DNA from: Burkholderia ambifaria AMMD
Lineage (GTDB): Bacteria; Pseudomonadota; Gammaproteobacteria; Burkholderiales; Burkholderiaceae
DNA length: 64,000 nt
NCBI RefSeq assembly: GCF_000203915.1
Contig: NC_008392.1
Span: forward strand, 558,001 to 622,000
Direction: 5' to 3'
The notes under the pieces are model-generated. The model did no database searches. It was not told the origin of the DNA and was given only the letters and a program-made list of their open reading frames with translations. Positions 1 through 8,454 of this stretch are shown here, one piece after another. Positions within the stretch are counted from its first letter, which is position 1. The number at the start of each line of letters is the position of its first letter. A program made the position numbers and the translations under genes.

Positions 1-475
1 CGTCTATCACACGATGACCGGCGGCACGCAGCAGATGGCCGAAGCGGCCGCGGGTGCAGCGCGCGAGCAGCCCGGTGTCGACGTGAGGTTGCAGCGTGCG
101 GATGCGACGAGTGCGGACGATGTGCTCGCCGCCGACGCCTATCTGTTCGCGACGCCGGAAAATCTCGCCGCGATGTCCGGGCTGATGAAGGATTTCTTCG
201 ATCGCTGCTACTACGCGGCGCTCGATCGCGTGAATGGTCGCCCGTATGCGGCGATGATCTGCGCGGGCAGCGACGGACAAAACGCGCTGCGCCAGATCGA
301 CCGGATCGCGACCGGATGGCGGCTCAGGAACGTGGCGCCGGGCCTGATCGTTTGCACCCATGCGCAGACGCCGGAGCGGATCCTCGCGCCGAAGACGATC
401 GGCGCCGAGGATCTCGCGCGCTGCGCGGAGATCGGTGCGGGTCTTGCTGCGGGGCTCGCGCTCGGCGTGTTCTGA
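1..475 (+). CDS. Flavodoxin-like NAD(P)H/FMN-dependent protein, 5' truncated
   Basis: The reading frame is already open at the window edge (first full codon at base 2), so the N-terminus is missing. The visible part begins with YHTMTGGTQQMAE, the phosphate-binding loop of flavodoxins (T-x-T-G-x-T type), normally about ten residues from the true start. LFATPENLAAMSGLMKDFFDRCYY matches the second conserved segment of the NADPH-dependent FMN reductase/flavodoxin fold, where the flavin ring is contacted. A redox flavoprotein is therefore likely, probably cytoplasmic; its substrate is unknown. The internal ATG at 14 is not a credible start because it cuts the P-loop. Confidence 0.75.
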   Translation, partial: VYHTMTGGTQQMAEAAAGAAREQPGVDVRLQRADATSADDVLAADAYLFATPENLAAMSGLMKDFFDRCYYAALDRVNGRPYAAMICAGSDGQNALRQIDRIATGWRLRNVAPGLIVCTHAQTPERILAPKTIGAEDLARCAEIGAGLAAGLALGVF

Positions 476-652
476 TGATCGGCGATCAATCGGACCGAAG
501 CGGTGCCGCAGCGGCACGCAAGCGCCGCAGCGCGACGCCTGCCGTTATATCTCCAATCGCATCGAGTTCAAGCGAAGTGCACTGTTCGCGCGACGTGGCG
601 GCTGCGACTCGCATCGCCGTTCGCCGCAGCGGCCCTGTCGAGTATCGATGCC

Positions 653-1237
653 CTAGTCACCCTGGGTCGACACGGTCGGCTGATGGTATTCGGGCCACAG
701 GCGCTTCACGAGATCCCGCGAAGCGCCATACGCATAGCAGCTGTCGATCTTGAGCGGCTTTCCGTTGTCGTCCCGGTAATTCAGCGACGACGGCCGCACG
801 CCGACCATCGTCTGATAAGCCGCGGTCGCGACCGGTCCGAGAATTTCCTTCAGATGCGTGCACGTGTCGCAGGACGGCAGGCGCTTGCGGACCTCGCTGT
901 TCCAGCCCGCGCCGATGCGCAATCCGACGAGCGCCTGCAACGTATCGCCGCCGCCCGGACACTGTGCATAAGGATGCGATCGGATGAACGTGGATACCGC
1001 GCGCACGATCATGTCGACGTCGAACACCAGCGTCACGCCGAGGTCGTGAATCGGGGCCAGCGCCGCGACTGTGCGCGTGCCGCCGGGAGGGGTGAAATCG
1101 CGCGTCTTGCGGTCCGCGAGACAGGCCGTGACTTCGAACAGGCCGTCGCTGCGGCGATAGCCGCGCATGTCGATCTGCCGATGGTGAATCTCTTCGCGCG
1201 TAATGCCGTCGTGCGGGAGGTCGTGTCGGGGATTCAT
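653..1237 (-). CDS. DUF2889 domain protein
   Basis: About 194 residues when started at the ATG at 1237, which has a GGAG-like purine run (CGGAGCGG) just upstream; the longer frame to 1321 lacks a good site. The sequence begins MNPRHDLPHDGITREEIHHR and contains RGYRRSDGLFEVTACLADRKTRDF, the hallmark of the DUF2889 family of proteobacterial proteins. No catalytic motif is recognisable, although four Cys residues cluster in the C-terminal half (CPGG, CDTCTH, CYAYG). There is no signal peptide or membrane segment. It stands alone, convergent with the flavodoxin-like gene. Function unknown. Confidence 0.75.
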   Translation of the reverse strand: MNPRHDLPHDGITREEIHHRQIDMRGYRRSDGLFEVTACLADRKTRDFTPPGGTRTVAALAPIHDLGVTLVFDVDMIVRAVSTFIRSHPYAQCPGGGDTLQALVGLRIGAGWNSEVRKRLPSCDTCTHLKEILGPVATAAYQTMVGVRPSSLNYRDDNGKPLKIDSCYAYGASRDLVKRLWPEYHQPTVSTQGD

Positions 1238-1891
1238 GTAACCGCTCCGTTTCGTACAACCGGGTCTCTTTGCATTCGACAACGATGTCGTTGGCCGATC
1301 GGTGCGTCGCGAAACCACCACAGGCCGCCGACGATGTCGATCCGGTCATACTACGCATTTTCTGGTGCCGCCGTACGATCGACGATCGATGCGTACGCAA
1401 CTAATTGAATATCCGCAGCGAGCGACGCGAACGCCGCCACGCCGCGCGGGTCGTACGCGAAAGCCAGGTCTTCGAACCGCGTGAATCCGCTGGCGACGGG
1501 GTATTTGGACCTCCGTGCCATCTTTCGGCATTCCGTAGTGTGGAATGGTCGACTAAAACCGAAAGTACCGAAATGGCACTACGTAACGCGCGTCTCGCTA
1601 CTGATGCAAAACGCCGCGATAATGCGCAACGTAGCCACGTGGACGCATTCCGCACCCTTCGGATCCGTCAAATGCGAACCGGTGAGTCAGCCGACAGCCG
1701 CGCGTACCGGTATACTTCCACTCCTGCCTTTTGTCCGGCATCGTGGCCGGGTGCCTGAAAACAGCGGTTGTGGCGATGCGGCCCCGCAATGTTCCGCATC
1801 GGTGGCAGACAAGCCGCACGCAATGCGGCAAAACGCCGATGTGCGGAATGGCAGCACGAACCACACCTTATATTCCTGGTGGATTGAATTT
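1238..1891. other. Intergenic region, 654 nt
   Basis: No convincing gene. Short ORFs on both strands have the arginine-rich composition typical of out-of-frame high-GC DNA. A small hairpin (CATTCC, 7-nt loop, GGAATG) lies at 1529-1547. Base composition is visibly lower in GC around 1500-1600 than in the flanking genes. The promoter and leader of the ProQ-domain gene must lie in the right-hand part. Confidence 0.5.
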
Positions 1892-2746
1892 ATGGGTTTT
1901 GAACAACTTGCCGAATTGCGGGCGCAGCTCGCAGCCAAGGCCAAGCAGGAGCGCAATGCGAAGCGACCGGCTGCGCAACCGGACGCCGGCGCGAAGCCGA
2001 AGTCCGGCGACCGGCCCGCTCGTGGGGCCAAATCGGGTGCCGCGGCCAAAGCGCCGTCCGGTGCCAAGCCCGCTTCGGCGAAGCCGTCGACCCCGGTCGA
2101 TCCGGTCATTGTCGCGATCGGCAAACTGCAGCGCCGGTTCCCGCGCGCGTTTCCGAAGAATCCGGCTCCGAAGGTGCCGCTGAAGGTCGGCATCTGGGAC
2201 GATCTCGCCCGCGAGGCGCAGGCCGTCGGCCTGACTGAAGCCGAACTGCGCGAGGCGATGTCCACGTGGTGCCGCGGCAATCGTTACTGGTCGTGCCTCG
2301 TCGAAGACGCGGTGCGGGTCGATCTGCAAGGTAACGAAGCCGGGCGCGTGACGCACGACGACGCGGCGCGTGCGCGCCGGCTGAAGTCGCGTCGTCCGGG
2401 CAACAAGGGCAGCGCGCAAGCGGCAAAGGGCGCACCGCAGCAGCCGAAGGCGGACGCGCAGGCCGACGCCGCCGCGGCGCAGCCGGCGATCGACGAAGCA
2501 CCGGCCGACGCAGCACCGGCAAATGCAGCACCGGCAAATGCAGCACCGGCAAATGCAGCACCGGCAAATGCAGCACCGGCAAATGCAGCACCGGCAAATG
2601 CAGCACCGGCAAATGCAGCACCGGCAAATGCAGCACCGGCGAATGCAGCACCGGCGAATGCAGCACCGGCGAATGCAGCACCGGCCAATGCAGCACCGGC
2701 CAATGCAGCACCGCAGGCCGAGCAGCAAACGGCTGCGAGCGAGTAA
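1892..2746 (+). CDS. ProQ/FinO-domain RNA-binding protein with Ala-Pro-Asn repeat tail
   Basis: 284 residues from the ATG at 1892, preceded by GGTGGA about 8 nt upstream; the frame is open further left but that part has no protein-like composition. Residues 1-70 are a Lys/Ala-rich basic arm. Residues about 70-150 carry the ProQ/FinO core (IGKLQRRFPRAFPK, PLKVGIWDDL, LREAMSTWCRGNRYW), which binds structured RNAs and chaperones sRNA-mRNA pairing. A linker follows, then a low-complexity tail of five-residue NAAPA repeats (about residues 210-275) encoded by a 15-bp tandem array, ending QAEQQTAASE. Proteins of this class in beta-proteobacteria have variable basic or low-complexity extensions, but such a regular array is unusual. 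Monocistronic. Confidence 0.88.
   Translation: MGFEQLAELRAQLAAKAKQERNAKRPAAQPDAGAKPKSGDRPARGAKSGAAAKAPSGAKPASAKPSTPVDPVIVAIGKLQRRFPRAFPKNPAPKVPLKVGIWDDLAREAQAVGLTEAELREAMSTWCRGNRYWSCLVEDAVRVDLQGNEAGRVTHDDAARARRLKSRRPGNKGSAQAAKGAPQQPKADAQADAAAAQPAIDEAPADAAPANAAPANAAPANAAPANAAPANAAPANAAPANAAPANAAPANAAPANAAPANAAPANAAPANAAPQAEQQTAASE
2521..2715 (+). repeat. 15-bp tandem repeat inside the ProQ/FinO-domain gene
   Basis: Twelve full units of NAATGCAGCACCGGC plus a degenerate thirteenth, with a related unit (GAC for AAT) just before. The first eight units are identical (leading base A), the next three begin with G and the last two with C. The variable base is the third position of an Ala codon, so every difference is synonymous. 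Unit length is a multiple of three, so copy-number change keeps the frame. Confidence 0.95.
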
Positions 2747-3433
2747 CGCGCCATGCGTCGCCGCGCGATCGCGCGGTGACGGCCCGCCTGCACTGCGCGT
2801 GCAGCGCATCGCATCACGGACCGGCCTGTCCCTGCTCGGGGCAGGTCGGGACTGCCTCCGCTGGCGACACCACCAATCAGCTAGCCTCCAACCCATCAGC
2901 ATCGAATAGCCAATCGAACCCGCGATGAAAGCGCGTCGGCGAACGCAGCTTGCGCAATGCATCACTCGTGTTGAACGAGCATGGCGACCGGATATCGAAA
3001 CAAGGACGATGTGCATCGCGAATCCGCTTACGTCGTGCCGCAATAGTTCGTTTTCCTAAAGTAACGGCAGCGCAGATGAAGTGCCCGATTCGCACTCACG
3101 CCCGTATGTCTCGCGTCAGCAATTACCCGGCGCGAAATGCAATCGTAGTCGCGTGACCGACGCGCGATGTCCGGACGCGCGACCACTGCAGCGGCCGCCA
3201 GCCCATCCGTTGGCGACCCGCGACACAAACGCCGATAATCTCAGCAACCGGGAACGCAGGGCCGATACACATTGCCGACCACACATGACGCACAAGTGCC
3301 TGAAAAGCCGACGCAAGCTGCCCCGCAATCCCCGAAATTGAACGGCACCGGCAAACCGTCCGCGCTGCGGCATCAAATGAAGCCTGCCAACGCCCAACAC
3401 CTTACGCCCAACGCCTTACGCAAAGACCGCCTC
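2747..3433. other. Intergenic region with hairpins after the ProQ gene, 687 nt
   Basis: Near the ProQ stop are a perfect 16-bp palindrome (CCGCGCGATCGCGCGG, 2761-2776), a 6-bp stem hairpin (2788-2804) and an 8-bp stem hairpin CCTGTCCC/GGGGCAGG (2825-2845); these could end transcription but none has a T-tract. From about 2850 to 3433 no gene is supported; short ORFs on both strands lack family similarity or a ribosome binding site. The EamA promoter should lie near the right end. Confidence 0.45.
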
Positions 3434-4495
3434 ATGAACCCGAGACATTCCGCGATTCTCGTCGCGCTCACCGCCGCAGCGCTGTTCGGCGCCGCGACGC
3501 CGCTCGCGAAGGCACTACTCGGCGCGATGTCGCCGTTCATGGTCGCGGGCCTGTTCTATCTCGGTAGCGGGATCGGTCTCGCCATCGGGATCCTGCTTCG
3601 CGGGTTGCGCAGCCGCCACGCGCCGGCCGGGAATGCCGCGCCGCTGCAACGCGCGGACCTGCCGTGGCTCGCCGGCGCGATCGCGGCCGGCGGCGTCGCG
3701 GGCCCGTCGCTGCTGATGCTCGGGCTGTCGAGCACGCCGGCCGCGACGAGTGCGCTGCTGCTCAATCTCGAAGGTGTACTGACGGCCGTCATCGCGTGGG
3801 TCGTGTTTCGCGAGAACGTGGATCTCCAGGTGTTTCTCGGCATGGTCGCAATCGTCGCCGGCGGCACGCTGCTGTCGTGGGTGCCGGGGCGCGCGGGCGT
3901 GCCGGTCGGTGCGCTGCTGATTGCCGCCGCGTGCCTGTGCTGGGCGATCGACAACAACCTGACCCGCAAGGTCGCCGCGAACGATGCAATGGTCATCGCG
4001 TGCGTGAAAGGCCTGGTCGCCGGGCCCGTGAATATCGGCATCGCGCTCGCAGCCGGCGCGGCGCTGCCCGCCGTTCCGGCCACGGCCGCCGCGATGCTGA
4101 CCGGCCTCGGCGGCTACGGGATCAGTCTCGTGTTGTTCGTCGTCGCGCTGCGTCATCTCGGCAGTGCACGCACGGGCGCGTATTTTTCCGTGGCGCCGCT
4201 GTTCGGCGTCGTGCTGTCGCTGCTGATCTGGCCGGCGCTACCGTCCGTCATGTTCTGGATCGCGGCCGCGTTGATGGCGCTCGGCATCTGGCTGCATGTG
4301 CGCGAACGGCACGAACACGAACATGCGCACGAGCGGCTCGACCATACGCACCGGCATCGGCATGACGAACATCATCAGCACACGCACGACTTTCCGTACG
4401 ATGGCAATGAACCGCACACGCACCCGCACGTGCATCTGCCGATCACGCACAGTCACGCGCATTTCCCGGACATTCACCATCGCCATCGACATTGA
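3434..4495 (+). CDS. EamA/DMT-family transporter with His-rich C-terminal tail
   Basis: 353 residues from the ATG at 3434 (MNPRHSAILVALTAAALFG); the longer frame to 3272 adds a hydrophilic stretch untypical of the family. Residues 1-285 form about ten hydrophobic segments in two EamA repeats (first around residues 10-140, second 150-285, with the repeat signature LCWAIDNNLTRKV), as in inner-membrane drug/metabolite exporters. After the last helix the protein continues for about 65 residues containing some 25 histidines in HxH and HEHEH patterns, ending IHHRHRH. Such a tail resembles the metal-sensing or metal-delivery tails of Ni/Co/Zn proteins. The substrate is unknown; a metal or metal-chelate exporter is possible but inferred. 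Confidence 0.85.
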   Translation: MNPRHSAILVALTAAALFGAATPLAKALLGAMSPFMVAGLFYLGSGIGLAIGILLRGLRSRHAPAGNAAPLQRADLPWLAGAIAAGGVAGPSLLMLGLSSTPAATSALLLNLEGVLTAVIAWVVFRENVDLQVFLGMVAIVAGGTLLSWVPGRAGVPVGALLIAAACLCWAIDNNLTRKVAANDAMVIACVKGLVAGPVNIGIALAAGAALPAVPATAAAMLTGLGGYGISLVLFVVALRHLGSARTGAYFSVAPLFGVVLSLLIWPALPSVMFWIAAALMALGIWLHVRERHEHEHAHERLDHTHRHRHDEHHQHTHDFPYDGNEPHTHPHVHLPITHSHAHFPDIHHRHRH

Positions 4496-4594
4496 CCGCG
4501 CGGCCCTCGGGCAAAGACGCGCAACGTGTTTCGCAAGGTAACCGTTTATGGGGCGTCGTTTCGTGTCCGCCGCGCGCCTTCGACGCCCAACGAT

Positions 4595-5002
4595 TCAGTC
4601 GTCCGTCTGAATCAGCCGAATCAATGAACCGTCCAGGTCGATTAGCGCGCCGCGGGTACCGCCCCATGGCTCGCGTTTCGGCCGATGCGCACGCGGCCAG
4701 CCGGTCGTCTGCTCCGGAATGCCGGCCGCGAGCAGCTCATCGAAGAACGCGGCGACGTCGGCGAGCCGGAAACAGCAGCTGAACCAACTGGTGGCCGGAT
4801 CGAGGTCGGGATGCGGAAAGAATTCCAGCAGCACGTCGCCGCGCCTCAGGATCATCCAGGTGTCGTCGCGCCAGGTTTCGACGAAGCCGAGATTCGCGTA
4901 GAACTGCGATGTGGCTTCGAAATCTCGCGACGGCAGATTGGGAGTGGCCAAGTCGGTCAGGGTTGTTCCTCCGGTGGGCGTTGAGATCGAACGATCGTGC
5001 AT
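4595..5002 (-). CDS. VOC (glyoxalase/bleomycin-resistance) family protein
   Basis: 135 residues as the longest frame. The core TPNLPSRDFEATSQFYANLGF, MILRRGDVLLEFF and SLIRLIQ matches single-domain VOC proteins annotated as bleomycin-resistance-like, which bind a ligand or metal in a paired beta-alpha-beta-beta-beta fold. A GGAGG stands inside the frame, 6 nt before a CTG codon at 4960 that begins LTDLATPNLP; family members usually start at this point (MTDLATPNLP). The true start may be this CTG, with the ATG at 5002 spurious. Stand-alone gene; ligand unknown. Confidence 0.8.
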   Translation of the reverse strand: MHDRSISTPTGGTTLTDLATPNLPSRDFEATSQFYANLGFVETWRDDTWMILRRGDVLLEFFPHPDLDPATSWFSCCFRLADVAAFFDELLAAGIPEQTTGWPRAHRPKREPWGGTRGALIDLDGSLIRLIQTDD

Positions 5003-5105
5003 GCTCGGTCAAGCGCCGCGTATCGGCAACCGACGCAGGGCACCGTCGTGACGCAGGTGCGGCGAACGACGGGTCGTCATCGCAATCGGTCAGACGATCA
5101 GCCGA

Positions 5106-5531
5106 TCACTCGACCCCGACGATCACGCTCGACGCCTTGAAGATCGCCGACGCTGGCTTGCCGCTCGCGAGGCCGAGACGATCGACGCTGTCGTTGGTGA
5201 CGATCGCGACGATTTCTGCGCCACCCGCCGCCTGGATCACGACTTCCGAATTGACCGCGCCCTTCGCGATCGACGACACGGTGCCCGCGATGCAGTTGCG
5301 CGCCGACACCTTGCTGCTGTCGACGTCGACCATCACGATCACCGACGATGCCTTGACGAGCGCGAACGCTTTCGTGCCGGCCGCGAGACCGAGCGACGCG
5401 ACGCTGCCGTGCGTGATCACCGCGACGATGTCGAGGCCGTCCTGCGTACGCAGCGTGACTTCGTCGTTGACGGCACCGGGCTTGACGACGCTGATCTGGC
5501 CGGCGAACTGATTACGGGCACTGCTTCGCAT
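5106..5531 (-). CDS. Molybdopterin-binding/TOBE protein with two Mop domains
   Basis: 141 residues from the ATG at 5531 (MRSSARNQFAGQI). The protein consists of two tandem TOBE/Mop repeats of about 70 residues, each beginning SARN(Q/C)xAGxxS and ending KASSVIV(M/G)V. Proteins of this layout (molbindins) assemble into cytoplasmic oligomers that bind molybdate or tungstate for storage and homeostasis. No mod transporter gene adjoins it in the window. Short, conserved and monocistronic; the assignment is firm at domain level. Confidence 0.9.
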   Translation of the reverse strand: MRSSARNQFAGQISVVKPGAVNDEVTLRTQDGLDIVAVITHGSVASLGLAAGTKAFALVKASSVIVMVDVDSSKVSARNCIAGTVSSIAKGAVNSEVVIQAAGGAEIVAIVTNDSVDRLGLASGKPASAIFKASSVIVGVE

Positions 5532-5713
5532 GATGACCCTCCGGAACAAGGGCCGCCCGGCGTCGGGCGGCGAGCGAATGATGGAAACCGCGGACGAGTT
5601 TACCGGCAATGCCGGTGACGCGCGCCGTCGGCATCGACATACCGGACATGCGAGACCACGCAGGGTGATGCGCGACGGCGCGTGTCACGCACGCCGTCCC
5701 GCACAGTGCGCGA

Positions 5714-7213
5714 TTACCTGGCCGGGGCCGACGCAGCAGCCGGCGCACTGGCCGCCGACGTCTGCTGCGACACAGCGGGCGCCGCGTCGCCTTCCCATCC
5801 GCCGCCGAGCGCGAGGAACAGCTTCACCTGGTCGGCGGCGACTTGCCCTTCGGCCGCGGCGACCTGCGCGCGCACGCTCGTCAACGTCCGCGTCGCGTCG
5901 AGATCGGAGATGAACGATTCGCGGCCGGCCACAAAGAGCCGGTGCGTTTCGTCAGCGGAGTTGCGCGCCGATTCGTACGCCGTGCGCAGCGCATCGGTGC
6001 GCTGCACGTCGGCCGCGTAGGTCGCGAGACTCGACTGCGTTTCGCGCAGCGCGTTCAGCACGACGCCGTCGAAGTGCGCGAGTGCGCCGCCGGTCGCGGC
6101 TTCGGCTTCGCGCACGCGCGCGCGCTGGCCGTTGACCGGGAACGACCAGCTGATCAGTGGTCCGAACGACCAGCGATTCGTGGTGGGCGAGAACAGGTCG
6201 GCGGCGACGCCGACCGAGCCGGCCGACGCGCCGATGCTGATCGACGGATACAGCGCGGCGGTCGCGACGCCGATCCGTGCGGTTGCGGCGGCGAGCTGGC
6301 GCTCGGCTTCGCGAACGTCGGGGCGGCGGCGAAGCAGCGCGGCGCCGTCGCCGATCGGAATCGGCTGGCGCAGCTTCGGCAGGCGCTCGCATTCGGCGAC
6401 CGCCTTCGGCAGGTCGGCCGGCGAGCGCGCGAGCAGCGCGGCGAGCTGGTATTGCGCGATCTTGCGGCGACCTTCGAAACGCGGGATGTCGGCGGACAGC
6501 GTGCGCACCTGCGTGACGCCACGCGTCACGTCGGTCTGGTTGCCGCGCCCCGCATCGCGCAGCCGCTGCGACAGCTTCACGCGCTGCTGCTGCAGCGCGA
6601 GCGACTGCTTCGCGATCGCGAGTTCGTCGCCGGCGGAGCACGATTCGACGTACGCACGCACGACGTCCGCGACGACCGTGATGCGCGCGAGGTCGGCGGC
6701 CGCCTGCACGGCTTCGCTGTCCGCGCGCGCGGCCTCGACGCCGCGCCGCAACTTGCCGAACAGATCGAGTTCATACGACACGTTGATGCCGACCGTGCCT
6801 TCGTTGACGACCGGCAGCTTGTTTTCAAGCAAATACTGCTCGGCCGATTCCTGCGCGCGCTGCACGGCTGCTTCCGCGCTGCCGGAGAAGCCGCCCTGTT
6901 CGTTCGCGACTTCCAGCGCTGCACGCGAACGCGCGAGGTTGGCCGCGGCGACGCGCAGATCGGTGTTCGATTTCAGCGCGCTGCGCACGAGCGCGTCGAG
7001 CACGGGATCGTCGTACAGCTGCCACCAGTTGCCGGGCACGGCGTTGCGCGAGACGAGCGCGCCGTTCGCGTCGTCGAGCGCATGGTTCGCGAGCGGCGCA
7101 TTCACGTACGCCTGCTGCGGCAGCGTGTAATCGGGGCCGACGGACTTGCACGCGCCGAGTGCGAGCGCGAGCGGCGCGAGTGCCGCCGCGAGGCGCAGGC
7201 CGTGCCGCTTCAT
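5714..7213 (-). CDS. NodT/OprM-family outer-membrane efflux lipoprotein
   Basis: 499 residues from the ATG at 7213. The N-terminus is a lipoprotein signal (MKRHGLRLAAALAPLALALGAC, lipobox LGAC, Cys22) followed by KSVGPDY, the standard start of NodT outer-membrane factors. Two OEP repeats follow (about residues 60-265 and 275-470), which build the trimeric beta-barrel and periplasmic tunnel. The start codon overlaps the stop of the upstream HlyD gene (ATGA), so the two are translationally coupled. It is the last gene of the marR-FUSC-DUF1656-HlyD-NodT operon and provides the exit channel. Its tail is Ala/Pro-rich. Confidence 0.93.
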   Translation of the reverse strand: MKRHGLRLAAALAPLALALGACKSVGPDYTLPQQAYVNAPLANHALDDANGALVSRNAVPGNWWQLYDDPVLDALVRSALKSNTDLRVAAANLARSRAALEVANEQGGFSGSAEAAVQRAQESAEQYLLENKLPVVNEGTVGINVSYELDLFGKLRRGVEAARADSEAVQAAADLARITVVADVVRAYVESCSAGDELAIAKQSLALQQQRVKLSQRLRDAGRGNQTDVTRGVTQVRTLSADIPRFEGRRKIAQYQLAALLARSPADLPKAVAECERLPKLRQPIPIGDGAALLRRRPDVREAERQLAAATARIGVATAALYPSISIGASAGSVGVAADLFSPTTNRWSFGPLISWSFPVNGQRARVREAEAATGGALAHFDGVVLNALRETQSSLATYAADVQRTDALRTAYESARNSADETHRLFVAGRESFISDLDATRTLTSVRAQVAAAEGQVAADQVKLFLALGGGWEGDAAPAVSQQTSAASAPAAASAPAR

Positions 7214-8205
7214 TGCGATGCTCCCGTCGCGCTGACGGCCGCCGGCGCGGATGCCGCGGGCGCCGAAGTGGGCGACGAAGCGGATGGCACGGCTGCCGCG
7301 GAAGCGCCGGCAGCCGGCTTCGTCTTGTCGTCGTGGCGCGTATCGGTGCGCACCGCGACGGTCGCGGTGCGGCCGGCGATCATCCGGAAGTCGTCGGGCA
7401 CCTCGTCGAGCACGACGCGCACCGGCACGCGCTGCGCAAGCCGCACCCAGCTGAATGCCGGGTTCACGTTCGGCAGCAGATTTGCGCCCTGCGTGCGGTC
7501 GCGATCCTCGATCGCGGCGACGATGCTCTGCACGTGGCCGCGCAGCGGATGCGGCTCGCCCATCACGACGATGTCGACCGGCTGGCCGATGTGGATGCCG
7601 CGCAGCTTGGTTTCCTCGAAGTAGCCGTCGACGCGGAACGAATTGCGGTCGACGACCGACAGCACCGCGCGGCCGGCCGGCACGTATTCGCCGACGCGCG
7701 GCGCACGGTCGTTCAGGTAGCCGTCGACGGGGCTCACGATCGTCGTGCGCTGCAGGTTCAGCTTCGCGGTGTCGAGCGATACCTGCGCATCGGCGACGGC
7801 GGCTTCGCCCTGCTCGACGCGCGTGCGGCTTTCCTCGACCTGTTCGCTGGCGACCAGGTTGCCGAGCTGCAGGTTGCGCGTGTATTCGCGCTTCGCCTGG
7901 GCGAGCGTCGCGCGGCGCTGCGCGAGCGTCGCTTCGGCCAGCCGTTCCGCGAGCGCGTAGCGCGCCTGGTCGATCACGAACAGCACCTGGCCGCGCTTGA
8001 CCTCCTGGTTGTCGGCGACCTGCACGGCGGTGATGAGCCCCGCTACGTCGGGCGCGACCTGGATCACGTCGGCGCGCACGTGCCCGTCGCGTGTCCACGG
8101 CGAGAACATGTAGTAGTTGATGATCCGCCACAGCACGAGGGCGGCCACGACGACGACGATCAGGGTGAGCAGGATCTGCCCTGCCGAGAGCCAGGTTTTT
8201 TTCAC
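7210..8205 (-). CDS. HlyD/EmrA-type membrane fusion protein
   Basis: 331 residues. One N-terminal membrane helix (about residues 8-30, ILLTLIVVVVAALVLW) anchors it in the inner membrane. The periplasmic part has the biotinyl-lipoyl-like segment (VAPDVAGLITAVQVADNQEVKRGQ), a coiled-coil hairpin (about 85-150) and the second lipoyl half with IVSPVDGYLNDR. This is the adaptor of AaeA/EmrA type that links the FUSC pump to the outer-membrane factor encoded directly downstream with a 4-nt overlap. The C-terminal 40 residues are Ala/Ser-rich. It lies 2 nt after the DUF1656 gene. Confidence 0.93.
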   Translation of the reverse strand: MKKTWLSAGQILLTLIVVVVAALVLWRIINYYMFSPWTRDGHVRADVIQVAPDVAGLITAVQVADNQEVKRGQVLFVIDQARYALAERLAEATLAQRRATLAQAKREYTRNLQLGNLVASEQVEESRTRVEQGEAAVADAQVSLDTAKLNLQRTTIVSPVDGYLNDRAPRVGEYVPAGRAVLSVVDRNSFRVDGYFEETKLRGIHIGQPVDIVVMGEPHPLRGHVQSIVAAIEDRDRTQGANLLPNVNPAFSWVRLAQRVPVRVVLDEVPDDFRMIAGRTATVAVRTDTRHDDKTKPAAGASAAAVPSASSPTSAPAASAPAAVSATGASQ

Positions 8206-8207
8206 GG

Positions 8208-8420
8208 TTAGCTAGCCACGAGATGGTGAGACACGATGACGACGGCGGCAAACACGAACACGTAGATGCCGAGGTCGAAGATCGAACGGTGCCAGACGAG
8301 GCGGTAAAAGCCGACGCGCTCGAGCAGCGCGCGCACGACGATGTTGATCAGGTAGGCGATCAGCATCAGCACGAGCGGAGCCGGCACGAATACGCCGAAG
8401 ATGTCGATTTCGCCGATCAT
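8208..8420 (-). CDS. DUF1656 small membrane protein (AaeX-like)
   Basis: 70 residues, MIGEIDIFGVFVPAPLVL at the start. Two predicted membrane helices (about 10-30 and 47-67) flank a basic loop (RALLERVGFYRLVWHRS), as in DUF1656/AaeX proteins that always sit between the FUSC pump and the HlyD adaptor. The role in the pump is not established. It starts 34 nt after the FUSC gene and ends 2 nt before HlyD. Confidence 0.9.
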   Translation of the reverse strand: MIGEIDIFGVFVPAPLVLMLIAYLINIVVRALLERVGFYRLVWHRSIFDLGIYVFVFAAVVIVSHHLVAS

Positions 8421-8454
8421 GGTCGTGGTCGGAAAGACAGGTTGGAAAGCGGGA

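Noticed and set aside
1440..1500. tRNA-like T-loop (TTCGAACC)
   Set aside because: No acceptor stem, D-arm or anticodon arm can be paired around it.
2106..2711. Leu/His-rich frames opposite the ProQ repeat as a repeat protein
   Set aside because: They are translations of the same 15-bp array on the other strand and lack an RBS or similarity.
2521..2715. Regular repeats as a CRISPR array
   Set aside because: The units are directly adjacent 15-mers without spacers and lie in frame inside a protein-coding gene.
5714..8251. 845-codon frame as an efflux fusion protein
   Set aside because: The first third is a shadow of the HlyD gene in a different frame; the NodT protein begins at 7213 with its own lipoprotein signal.
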